This document shows, in pieces, positions 19,929 through 31,700 of a stretch of DNA of 64,000 nucleotides. How positions within the stretch are numbered: the stretch's first letter is position 1; the number at the start of each line of letters is the position of its first letter. The notes beneath the pieces are model-generated. The model made no database searches and was not told the origin of the DNA. It saw only the letters and a program-made list of their open reading frames with translations. Position numbers and translations under genes: made by a program. The stretch is from Annulohypoxylon bovei var. microspora. Its lineage: Eukaryota > Ascomycota > Sordariomycetes > Xylariales > Hypoxylaceae. The stretch is taken from contig MU405331.1 of NCBI GenBank assembly GCA_022836615.1, forward strand, positions 61,625 to 125,624. Direction: 5' to 3'.

Positions 19929-21564
19929 ATCTCTCTTTTCCCTAGTCCCTAGTCATCATTCATCATTTTCGTCTAAAGCATTAAGAAGGGTTCAGAAAAG
20001 GACGGTACGAGGAAAGAGGGGAAAACTCGTGTGCGTCAGGAACTTGGTAGATGGGAGTGCGACGGCGAAGAGAGGAGGAAGAGGCGATGCGTGGATAAGA
20101 CGAAAAAACGAAAAGTCTGGCGTAGCTTCGACCGAGGATGGATTTCTTCCCGCCGCGATGTGTATATGTCTACTACATACCTTTACTACAATACCACCTC
20201 CCAAAAAATAACGAATTAGAAACTAAACAACACCCAAGGCGCAATGATATATATCGTGTTGTAGTGAGACCGAGACCTCTATAGTTTTCTTATATTTCTA
20301 TAAAAAAAGAGATGGGTTGGAGACAGGCGAGAGGGAGGGTTGACTTACTTGCATTCACTTCCCCCTTTGTCTCTTGTTCCCATCGTATAAAGCCACCATC
20401 ACCCGTTACCACTACCCACGTACCCAAGCACCCAAGTATTTCAACTTACAACGATTAGCTTATGTGTATTTCCCCGGCCATCCGATACGGCCGAGGAAAC
20501 CCATCTAGCATAAATTCCGGACTCTTAGAGTAAGCCTCGTAGTTAGTACTGTAGCTCAATATGAACTTGTCCAGGATTGGATACATGTTACAAACCCGTG
20601 CATACTCGTGAAAAGGGGTAGAAATGTGGACGGACGGAAAAGGGTATGTACCTAGTTACATGAACTACTGGTGCGTAAGAATATCAGTAACGCTACTGAC
20701 AATACTCCTTCAACTCTCTCGTATGGTGTTGGCGTGGGAGACATTCTATACTCGTTACTCGCTTACCTGTGACTTGTGACTTGTGACCAACCACGCCCCC
20801 CTCGCTAATTTACCAACTACCTAGGTACGCATAGTTACCGCTCGAGAAACTTGTCCAACAACTCACTACATATAGCCCTCCGGAATGCTTTGCATCTACG
20901 TTAGATAGGGCAACGGAATAATCAGGCAGATTTGCTGATGTCGAGCTGAGGACATAATAGACATTTAAGGGCCTCTCATACAGTCTTAATAGATCAACAG
21001 AGACGAACCAGTAACACGAAGCAATTCTCATTGTATTCATCGCGAGCATACTCTGCCTCTACATATACATCTCACCATCTTCCCCCTCTTCCCTCCCCTA
21101 GCCTTCATCACGTCCCCATCGCCATCATCATCATGCACTCAAGTCATCTCAAACCCCTCAAGAACTCGACCTAAGCCCAACTCAAGCCGGACTCAAGTCT
21201 ACTTCCTTAACTTATTCCCTCACCCTTCAACAACTTAAAGTGAAAAGCAAAAAGAAAAAAAAAGGGGGCACGGAAAAATCGTGAGGCTCCGACCCGATGC
21301 AATCTCTACCTCCCTAGCTAGCTATACAGCAAGGACACAAACAAACACAAGCGCAATGCAACCGCAACCGCAACCGCAGACCGCAGACCAATCTCTCCGC
21401 GTCCCGGGCGCCGCGAAGAAAAGAAAGCAGGGGCGAAAAGAATAAAAAAAGGAGTAAGAAGACTGAAACTTCGGTTCGGTAGTAGCGTAGGAAAAATCGT
21501 GATAGAGGTCGTAACACAGCTGATACGTCGTGGAGATTCGTAACGAAGCATCCACTACCGCGGC
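19929..21564. other. Intergenic region between convergent genes, no gene seen
   Basis: Contains the 3' ends of COX6 and of the chromodomain gene. A CAACCG(CA) microsatellite-like run lies at about 21358-21390. No other gene-like signal. Confidence 0.5.
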
Positions 21565-24500
21565 TCAGAACCGCGTCTCCCTCAGGTGCGAGGGCCTCCC
21601 GGCGACCGGGGTGCCGGCGCCCGCCTCGAACACGCCGGTGGGCGGCGGGGCGGGGCTGGTGCCCCTGCTGCTGGAGCCGGCCTTGGCCCTGCTCCCGCCG
21701 TTCCGCGGGCTGTTGAACGCGCTGAGCCGCGGGCTACGCGGCACGCTGCTCTGGCGGGTGCCCCTGCGGTTCTCCTTCAGCTGCCGAAGCTCGTCTCGGA
21801 CGCGGCCCAGCTCCGCGTCGCGGTCGCGCACGATGATCTTCTGCTCGTTGAGCAGCCGCGCCAGCTCCTCGACCTGCTTCGTGTTGTTGATGCGGTTGAT
21901 CTCGACCATGTTCTCGTCGGCCTTGCGGCGGAGCTCTACCATGCTCCTCTCGAGCGCCCGGTTCTCCACCCCCAGCTCCCCGGCCCTCTGGGACGCGTTC
22001 TGGTATGCGTTCTTAGCGTATTCCATATCGCTCTTAGCGATTGTGGCCCTCTTTTCCTGCTTCTGGGTTTCGGCTTTCGCCTCCTCGAGGTTCTTCTCCA
22101 GCTGTGCCATCTTGGCAAGCTCGGGGTTGGTGGAGTTGAGCAGCGACTCGTTCGCCGAAGCTAGCTGCTTCTTAAGTTCGGTATTCTTCTCCTTCAGCTC
22201 GGCGGCCTCTTTCCTACTAGACTCGAGATTGGAGTTGGTTGCTCTCGTCTCCTCCTTAGCTTTGTAGTAATCGTCCTCGAAGGTGCCTCGGTCCTTTAGA
22301 GCGACCATATAGTTGGTTTGTATGTTATTGATCGTAGAAGTGTACCCGTCAACCTCCTTTTTAGATTGGTCGCTGAGCTGGCGGAACCGCTGCTCCTGCT
22401 TTTTGCTCTTCTTCAGCTTGGCCTTGAGGGATGCGATCTATACGAGATCATATTAGCACAGAATCTTTGTGGCGTCGAGCAGCGGGAGCGGGACTAAGCT
22501 GACCTTAGTTGACAGCGCTTCCAACCTGCCGACTGATACCGAGAGCATTGCTTTCGGAGAGTCGACCGCGTCGTCTCTCAGAAGACCTTTTAGCGAGTCG
22601 CTGATGTGGCTTACGTTGGTTACGACCGTAGGTTGAGATACCCTGGGGCGCTTAGAAGAGGTCTCATCCTCGCCGTCGGCCTATCACCTAGGTAAGCATG
22701 TGCAAAAGCTAGTCGTGGCAGGCAGTATACTTACGTCGTGGGATCTCTTGCGGCTGCCGGCAGGTTGGTCGATTTCAAGGCCCTGCACGTCAAGTTGTGG
22801 TATCGATGTTTGGACTTGAGAGCTGACGTGCAAATCCTCAAATACGTTCTCCGGAACGTCTAGCGGTTCCCAATAAAAGTCATCATTGTCCTGATCTTGG
22901 ATGTAATCGGAGAAAAGCTCGGCCGCGCTGTGCAGCTGGGTGATCTGAGAGCTGCCGACGTCCTCCACGTACCGCATTGCTTTGACTAGCGCGAGTACGA
23001 GAACGTTCTTCCGTTCTAAGGGTTCTATACCATCCGAGACACGCATGTTAAGGTGTTGTATGGAGCATCCGTTTGTCAGAACCATCAAGATAGGAGAACG
23101 TTCCCGAACTGGTGACGGGAGCAGTACCGGCTGATACGTATGATCGAAAGCTATGATAGCGTCGACGTCCTCGAGAATAGATGACGGCTTGTCAAGCGTC
23201 GACGAGATAGCGACGGTCAGAATATGTTTGGCAGTCGAAGGGGCAACGATTTCCACGCCGGATCGGATGTAATGGTAGCCTCTCGTCTTCACAACTTGAT
23301 CGAGAAGATCCATCGCCTTTCCGGGGCGGGATAAGATGAGAATCTTCTTGTCCGACTTCACGTCGGCCAGGCACGTGAGCAGCTCGTCGATGAAGGCAAA
23401 CTTGGCATTGGTGCCGACGACGTGTTTGGTCGCCTCGTCGGGCGACATAGCCGGAACGGTCTCCATAAAGGGAGGCAGGTCGCAGACGTCGAAAAGACGA
23501 GAGAACATCTCGTCCACCTTCGATACCGTCGCGGGATGAGGTCTCAGGTGTGGTAATACAAGAAACGAGGCGTTGTATTCGCGAATCAGATCCTCGTTTT
23601 CGCGGAGGACGTCGTTATACACAGGTCGGCTGTTGCTGTAAAACGGAAGCGTGACGAGAAACTCATTATGTCCGGTAGGAATGTAAGGAAGAAGATTTTT
23701 CGGATAGTTGGCGGGAGGTGTTTCATCTTCGTCTATGTTAAATGCAGGGTAGGAGGGAAAGTCTGTAGATAACAATGGGTTAATCTCCATATCGTTCTCG
23801 ATAGACAATGTCAGATTAGACGGGTCCAGAGTCGCAGGTTGTTCTTCGTTAGTACCGAAAACAACTTCGACGGGAACGGCCTCTTCTAAAACCAGCTCGA
23901 CTTGCTTCTCTGGCTCGACGGGCGCCTGCGCGGTCTCGGGTGCTGATGGTTGCTGTATATTCGAAGATAGCTCGCTCTGAGCTGCTGCTTCTGGAGGTTG
24001 GGTTAGGAAAGTAGGAGATATTAATGGCGGGGGAGTGAGGGGGCTGATGTCAGGCCTAGGAGGAACCTCGATTGCCTGAGGATCCGGGATGGTTGATTGA
24101 GGTACTGCCAGAGTATTTAATTTAGGCTCAACTTGACTCGGATCTTCTCCAGATGTTGTGAGGGCTGTGGGAGGTTTTTGTAGGGAAGCAAAGTTTTTCT
24201 CTCTGATCTGTCTTAGCCTCTCCCGAGCCGACATTTGGATGCCGGGGGTTTCAGGGTTATCCATATTCGTGGGCGCGGTTTGCTGCCGTGGTGTACGATA
24301 TGAGTTGTTAGGATGTCCCGAATCTTCGATATCAGATTGCCTAATTGACGAATCCTCCCCTTCGATACTATTAGTCGGATTGTTTGGATTGCTTGGATTG
24401 CTCGGATTGCTCGGATTGCTCCGTGATAGTTCTATGTGACTTAATACAGGTTGCGATCTAGATTGGTAACCTTTGAAAGACGATGTACGAGTGTTGCCGT

Positions 24501-25991
24501 CTAATTCACTTAACGCCTGGCCCGAGTCCTGCGAGTCGTGCCGGACCTGAGAGTTTCTCGGTGCGGTATCTAGTATAACTGTATCCTCGTCGTAAAGCGT
24601 GAAGTGAGAATGGCTGCGCGTTACGAGTCCACCCTGCTGACTACTAAGGGGAACCACGATCTGAGCTGCTTGGGAGTTACTTTGCTGGGATGCTGCGCTG
24701 AAACTATGCGCAGATGTCTGGTCCCGATTCACGCTCGTCACAGAGATATGTTCATCCGAGGGCGGTTCACGCCGGTGAATGGACGTGCAATTATCCAGTT
24801 GATCTGTAGATGTAGAAGGAACAATGTCGAGGTTCAAGTTATCTTGTGTAGAGAAACTCGAGTAACCTCTACTAGTTGTGCCTTGGAAATTATTAGATTC
24901 AGCAGAACCTCGGCCAGACTCAATCACCAAAGCAGAGCCTGTCAAGTTTTCCGAGCCTCTAGAAAAACGATAATCAACTTGATGCGAAGGGATCTCGGTT
25001 GAGTGAGAATATGACTTAAGTTGACGATGTTCTGAACTTTGCTGTGACGAGACGAAGGATTCTCCCCGGACTAGACTTCTTTCAAATGAGCCTAAGGGGC
25101 TGACAATGCTGTTCTGTGTCTCAGAGATTGTTATTCCAGAGAAAGCCTGAGAATCCGGTATAACTTGATTCACGTTTCTCTTAGTTTCTGGGTTGGGTAT
25201 GTGACCTTGTTGTTGGCCGCTTGCTTCCTGTGAAGACGACAATGTGTGATATTGGGCGGGATCAAACAAGGAATCCCGAAGCAGCTCAACTACTATCTGA
25301 GCTTGCTGGGGACCTTGAATGATCTTTGGGGTCTCCACGGTTGACTGGTTGCTGCTATGCGCGGCTTCCTCGTTACACCCAGACTCCTGTATCTGATGCT
25401 GCACAGACCTCTCCTCCGCCAGACTTTGACGAGGCCAACTGAGAATTTGGGAAGAACTTCTCCGCCCCGTACCAGATGTTTGTGTAGAGAGACTAGTGTT
25501 TCTAACAGCTACATCAGATGTATGCTGTATGCGGTTGTCTCCAGCCCTACTACGCTTCCAGGCACTGGTTGCAGCAATCGACACGTTATCTTCCGGTTCC
25601 TACGCACACACGCACACACTCAGCAAGGGTCCTGGCAAACAGGCGGATAAAACCCTACCCAAGATGGCATATGCAGTTGACCGTCCTTATCAGTGCCTTC
25701 CCAATCTACCAAGTATAAGATCTTGCCGTGCTCGGCCTTCTCGTCAATGATATCTCGAATCGCAAACCAATCGTTATGTTCTTCCTTATTCTCGCCTTCG
25801 GTTTCGGAGGTGGCATAGGTTGACTTTTGCTTCTTTAACTTTGAGGCAGGTCGTTGCCGTTGTTGTCTTCGTTGACGTCGACGTACTCCCGAACTCGGTG
25901 GTCCTGAACTCGGTGGTTGAGATGCTTGATCACGTTGTCGACGATTCCGCGATATATGTAGTATTTGAGACTTGGCGTTAACCGCGCTCAT
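21565..25991 (-). CDS. Chromodomain protein with HDA1-complex subunit 2/3 domain, 1415 residues
   Basis: Four exons: 25991-25659, 25599-22735, 22680-22504 and 22437-21565. Exon 1 encodes a basic Arg/Gln-rich N-terminus and the first half of a chromodomain (about 75-125: DWFAIRDIIDEK, YLVDWEG). The 59-base intron 1 falls between PSW and EPEDN, and splicing restores the canonical SWEP end, which strongly supports the join. Residues of about 130-740 are low-complexity, with an NPSNPSNPSN tract. About 745-1040 resembles the class II histone deacetylase complex subunit 2/3 domain, a helicase-like fold without catalytic motifs (LPFYSNSRPVYNDVL, KILILSRPGKAMDLLD, DVDAIIAFDHTYQP). Exon 4 encodes a coiled coil (about 1126-1345) and a Ser/Pro/Arg-rich tail. 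It is likely a nuclear scaffold linking methylated H3 to an HDA1-type deacetylase in heterochromatin silencing. Intron 3 has the less usual donor GTCAGC. A short out-of-frame upstream ATG lies at 26037. Confidence 0.85.
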
Positions 25992-26294
25992 TGGCGGCAA
26001 TTTCCTTGAAGGACGATCTGAGGAAAAGCAAAATCCATAATTAGCTTTCCTTAGAAAGATAGCCCAGTGGTCCCCGATAGATATACGACAATTCTAGATT
26101 TGATTTTATGTTACGAAAGTAGCCGTCCTTGATTACTTGGGAGCTGTTTCTCTAATAATTATCTAATTGCAGCCGTGCGACAAGGCTCCAGGCGTACCTG
26201 CTGTCACTGTCAGGGAACCTTGGAAACAGGGGTGGCCAGGCTATGTGGCACGTTATGAGGTGCTGTGGCTTATAGTTACCTAGGTACTCGGTGG
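25992..26294. other. Short intergenic region
   Basis: Upstream of the chromodomain gene and downstream of the F-box-like gene (both on the minus strand). On the minus strand TTTTCCTCAG at about 26022 would be a possible 5'-UTR acceptor, but no upstream ATG exon is visible. Confidence 0.35.
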
Positions 26295-27862
26295 TTAATA
26301 GTGGTTAGTTGTTAGGTGGGTGGGGGTACCCGATTTGGACCTGAGCCACGCGGGTTGCGTTAACTGGAAGAGGTACAACTTACTGGTCGAGAAGATTGAT
26401 TTCCTTATAGGTTCCAACTCCCAACTCACACCTTCGAAATCGCCAGAGGAAAAAGTAAAATCAGAACTCTCTAGCAGGTTGGTGATTGCATCTGTAACTT
26501 CCTGCAGGAGATTGCCACTCAAGTCCTCAGTCTGCGAACCACCGCTGTCCACCATTGCCTTCATCACAATATGCCCGATCCTTTTCGTCACCCATCTCTC
26601 GTCTCTCTTATATCGTCTATCCTCGTCGATAGCCCACCGCCACTTTTTGAGCTTCTGTGAGTTAAACGCTTTCCTCGTGACACCTAAGGCATCGAGTCGT
26701 GCTCGGTCCCAGAACACGCATCCGCACGTCCGGGAGAACGCCGAGGGTGGATCGTCTACGGACAGATCTAGTCTCCCCCCGCGGTAGGCCCATTTCCATG
26801 CCGCAAATGGGCCGTCGTCGGGGTCTTCGAAGAAAGGCGGCTTGATGAGAGAAGCGTAGTGTTGTGAACTCGTGAACGAATCGATCAGTGGACGCCGGCC
26901 GTGTCTTGGGAGCCGTCTCCAAAAACAGAGGCTGGAGAAGGTGCGAGGCTGCCGGGGAATAGGGGCACGGGTAGCCTGGTTAAAAAGACGTCGTCGAAGA
27001 GTAATGTCATCCTCATTGACTATCCTTTCCATCATGACCAACCCCTGGACGAGAATGGTATGAATACTATTCCGAAAAATTCTATGCTTTGATTTCTGCC
27101 ATTCTTCTCTCCAGTTATCAGGTATCATACATGCAAATATCTCTTTGTAAGCTATTTGAAAATATTAGCTCTGTACTAATCAATCCATCGTTAAGTTTCG
27201 ATGGTGTCGGGTTTCTAACCTGGTGTAGCTCGAAAGAGAAGGAACTTGTGGATGCAGACCATCTGCTCTACTTCCCAGGGAGCGAAGGTCTCAAGAAAGT
27301 CCTTTAAATTTACGTAATAATCTATGTCAGCCATCCTTTGCGTACGAGTGCAGCTGAAATACATCTCGAGGCCGTACAATGCGCGCATCATGCGACTTGT
27401 CTCGGTTTTCGATGGCTCCATTATTGGGAAAATGTATTCCTTGGCGTAGATGTCGGCGACTCTAGAGATGGTGGATTGTAACTTTCCGACAGAGCCAATC
27501 TCAGCAAGGGTCAAGGAGGTCAAGGAGGGAAGGAGATTAATGTCTTGTCTGTTGAGCTTGAATGTGCAGAATTCCGCGAACTTATTCCTGGTCAACTGGG
27601 GCATAGTTGTGAAACACAGCGCCCAGAGTGCTTCAGAACGCACGTCGTGCGAGTCCAGATCGTTGAATAGGACGCGTTGCGCAATCTTCTTCTGGTTTAT
27701 TGAAAAGACTGCCCAGAATTTGCGACAGGTACGAATGGCCGAGTACAGGGTGTCGAGGCAGTCCAGTTCGGAAAGAAACATCTCGATGAGCTCCGGTGAC
27801 ATGCGCTCTACAGGTGACGAGCGGGCTGCCCACTCGTGCTCCATGATGAAGAAATTCTCCAT
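26295..27862 (-). CDS. Fungal F-box-like protein, 499 residues
   Basis: Two exons: 27862-27220 and 27151-26295. The 68-base intron has donor GTTAGA, a GCTAAT branch-like site and acceptor AAATAG. The join restores a continuous frame (FRATPAYKEIFACMIPDNW). Residues of about 10-60 (SPVERMSPELIEMFLSELDC and following) match an F-box-like helix pattern. Downstream segments FAPWEVEQMVCIH, GPFAAWKWAYRGG and CGCVFWDRARLDALG are typical of a large ascomycete family annotated as F-box or hypothetical proteins. An F-box would recruit substrates to an SCF ubiquitin ligase; the substrate is unknown. The first ATG in frame is at 27862, and an 18-base tandem repeat begins immediately upstream of it. The frame stays open through that repeat without another ATG. 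Confidence 0.7.
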
Positions 27863-27985
27863 GGTAATAAGGTATGTGATGGTAACGAGGTCTGTGACGC
27901 CGATGAGGTCTATGATAGTGACGGGGTGTATGATAGAGACGAGGTTTATGGCGGCGATGAAGTTGGTGATAGAAAAGTTGGTTTG
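27863..27985. repeat. 18-base tandem repeat (six copies plus a partial)
   Basis: Diverged units of the form GRYGAYGAGGTNTATGAT (for example GCCGATGAGGTCTATGAT) run from 27863 to 27970, with a partial unit to 27985. The array abuts the start codon of the F-box-like gene. In the gene's frame it would encode six-residue repeats such as IIDLIG, VTDLVT and ITYLIT. Confidence 0.8.
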
Positions 27986-28745
27986 TGTTAATTTAGAATT
28001 AAAAGATCCGGCGATGATAACAAACTCGGCAACGAAATTTGCAAGTTTGGTTGTCAAGTTGGAAGTTAGAATGGCTGGTTACGTGATGGCGTCCTGGAGT
28101 TCACTACAAGCATCCGGCAATATCTCCAACGTTGTCATCGGCGCCTTCCTTTTAATTGCGGAGACCGTCCGTGCCAAGTGCTTAAACGGAGGATCCACAA
28201 GCCGGAGCCCACTAATTTACAGCGAATATAATATTCTACAGGGCAGTACCTACCTACGTATCTTGACACTGCCTTCCACTTCAAATCACCATTCACCATG
28301 GTAAGCAAGATAGATATGTGAATAGATGGATAGGTACCTAGGTAGATAGATATTCATAAAGACAGTCTTAGTACCGGTATCCAATCGCTCAACTACCTCA
28401 TAGTAGTAGTACCTGTCAATAAAGGACCGCTATAAAACAGCACAAGCTGCCACCATCTAGAAAGTGTATCTCAAGCAAAGAAGGTATAATAACAGCGGCG
28501 AAGGCACTGCCAACGATGAAAGCAACAAGGGGTATAGCCGTATCCCCTTTTCCCCATCGAACAACGCCTGCCCATAACTCCGAACCCTTATTCAAACCCC
28601 CCTTTTATTTTTCAGGACCCTTTTACATGAGACCCCCTTTTATACCATGATCCAAAACCATCCTTGCCCTCATACCTACCTACCTAGGCAGATAGGCAGG
28701 CAGGTAAATATAGATAGGAGGTAGGTCGATATAAATAGGAGGTAC
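27986..28745. other. Intergenic spacer, no gene seen
   Basis: 5' flank of the F-box-like gene and 3' flank of the GMC fusion gene. Has a TACC/GGTAGG tract at about 28670-28735. Nothing else identified. Confidence 0.45.
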
Positions 28746-31700
28746 TTAATACAGCAACTTCCCACTATCGACCAAATGCTTGAACGCGTCCTCCGGCTCC
28801 TCGAACTTGTACTCCTCGCCCCTAACCACGCGATCGACCTCCTCCCTCACGAACGGATAGACGTCCTTCCACGCGTTCCGCCCCATCCAGCAGTCGAGGT
28901 GTCCGTAGTCCGGCACCACGCGCCTGCGATACTGGACGCCGGACTTGTCGTTGCCGGTGCCGAACGTGTCCGTCAGGATCTCGTAGGTCTTCTCGGTGCT
29001 GCCGGGGCTCAGCACGGCGTTGTCCCTGCCGACGAACAGCAGGATCGGTATGCCCCTGAGCCTCCTGATGTTGTCCGGGTGGTCGAGCCGCTCGAACAGG
29101 GGCCCGTTGCCGGTGACGCCGCCCTCGTAGCCCTGCTTCATGAGGACGTGCATGAGGGTCATGCTGGCGCCGCCGAAGAACCGGTCGATCTGCCGGTGCG
29201 TGGCCTCGTTGAGGTTGTGGTGGTTCCAGCAGCGGCCCAGCGCCATCGTGACCCGGTGGCAGCTCGCGTTGTTGCAGAGCTCCTTGCGCGAGTCCGGCAG
29301 CAGCCTCAGCAGCTCGTTCAGGAATCTCTGCGCGCGGCTGTCGTTCTTGCTCGAGCTGAAGCTGAACCAGTCCCCCAGCAGGAACCTGTACAGGCGGTCT
29401 CCGGGGATCGGCAGCGCCATGATCTTGATCATGTTCGCCGTGTCCCAGATCGGGTTCATGAACACCTGGCTGCACGTCAGGCCCTTGATCCAGCTGGCGG
29501 GGATCGTGCCGTCTAGCAGACCCGTCGAGAGCGCCACGCTGCCCATGCAATGCGCGATCGTGTATACCTTCTCCGGCTCTTTCTCGTCGGGGCCGGGAAA
29601 CTCTTCCCGGATCTTCTCCAGGCAAGCCTTAAAGTCCAGTCGTGCGTCGAACGTCGTCCAGTCGTCCTGGGCAACCATCAACATGCCGATGCGGTGAACG
29701 GTAACCCACACCCGGTAACCGGCTCTGCAGAAGTAGTTGACGGCGTTGTAACGGATGGTCGGCAGCGCGTAGATCTGGTGATCGACCGAAGCGCCGGGGA
29801 TCATGAACAAGTTCTTCGCCGGAATGTCTTTATTGGTGGGTTCCCACATATGCAAGCTAGTAACAACGCCGTCAGATGCCTTAATTTTATACGTCTTGGT
29901 CGGAGGCGTGTTATTAACGAAACCTAAACAGGTTTGGACGGGGTATTGCAACGGCGTGAGCGGTGCTAGCAGAAGCGACATAGATTTCCGAGTGAAGAAC
30001 GTTAGGAAGTTGCCCGCGCTCATCACCTTGTTGAAGATGCTGCTGCCCGTAGGGGTGAGCGTCATGACTTCGGATAAGAAGTCTTGCGGCTGGATACGCA
30101 TGATACCCTTCGCGACGATCTCTCCCAGAAGACCACACTCATCCGCGTCTGCGCAGCTTCGGGCGGCATCTGGTAGATTCTCGGTGATAGTGACGTACAG
30201 GGTGCTCGTCGATTTCCAGAAGTGTGTCGGCGACAGCGCGACGGACGAGTCGACTACCTTATATCCGTGGAAATGAAGCCTTCTGCCGTTGATACCGCGC
30301 ATGTCGAAGTCATACGTCAAGTTCCGAGTGCCGGGCGCTTTGCGGTCGAGCAAGAACAAGTTGAAATCGCCTCGCTGTACCATGAAAGGAGACCCCTCGA
30401 GAGTAGGACAGACGAAGGTTCCGGTTAGCATCGCCTTGTGGTTAGGATCGTGCGTGATAGACCTGATGTTGAAGGATTGTACGCTTAGGAAGAATCGCGC
30501 CGTTTCGCTGAGAGATTTCGCCGTCCTGGCAGCTAGCTCGTACGTGTCCACGTTGTCCCGCTTGAGGCCCTTGTCGCGGTGGATATAGCCAGACATGACT
30601 TCCGTGAAGCCAAACCCGCTATCGTTCATGCGCCTAGCATTGATGATGGCGTCCTTTGCGCTGTCTATCTTAGCGATCTCCTCGACTTCGTCGACGTGTA
30701 CCACCGACCCACGCTTCTTATCGCGGCGGCGCTTATGTTGAGGAGAGCCGAAGAGATCGAGAACCTTATTCGGCGTCATGTCGATCTCGAGGTGCAGCTT
30801 TCTGGTATAGTGGTCAACAGATCTTTCTGCTAGAGCCGTGATAGTCGCAAACGGATTTGCGCCAAGGGCAGTTGGGATCACTGCCGCATCTGTGACAATG
30901 AGCCCGGAATGGGTCTTATCGCTAGAGCCGGTGAAGAGTTCACCCATGTGATTCGTAGCGCCGGTCGCGCCGGTGCCGTCACGAGCCATACAAGCGCCAC
31001 TACAGAGTGTTAGTATTTATGTAGGCCTCTAATAAATAGCGGGGAAGACAGCTACTTACCCGATGGGATGGACCGTAACCTGCTGTTGGCCTAGAATAGC
31101 ATAAAAGGGGCTTTGGACAAATGTCCCGCCGACAGCCGTCGTAGCTTTCTCCAGCACCCTGTTCAGATACTTGACATGATCGCTACGACCGACGCCTACA
31201 AATTCGAGGACAGGTTTGTCATCCTTCAGAGTGAGATACGCTTGGTTGCCTGAAACAAGTTAGCAGCTGAGCTTGTCAAAAATAAGTCGAAGCTGGACTC
31301 ACTATCATGGGACATGATCAAATACACCTGCGTCCTCTCAAGAGCACCTCTCCGGAAATACGGCCCGAGGAATGTGCTTCCGACGCTAGCAAGAGTCGCC
31401 TTGAACTTACCAACGAGGCCTTCATTTGCTGGAGAAACGCTTCCAGGTAAGATCTCGAGCATGGCTTGCAAGAACGGCGCAAGGGCTCCCGGCATAGCAC
31501 CTTCCTCTATGACGTAGCCATCTAGAGGATTTTCGTGGCCTAATCTGTTGTCGATGATACCGGTGATAGTAGGTCCAACAGGGTGGTAGGGAGAGGGGAA
31601 AGGCCTTCCCATCGCGTTCACCTCGTAGTCAGTATTGTACCTACAAACTGTTAATAAGCGCCCTCAAGTGGATAGGATACAATATCACATACCCGAAGGC

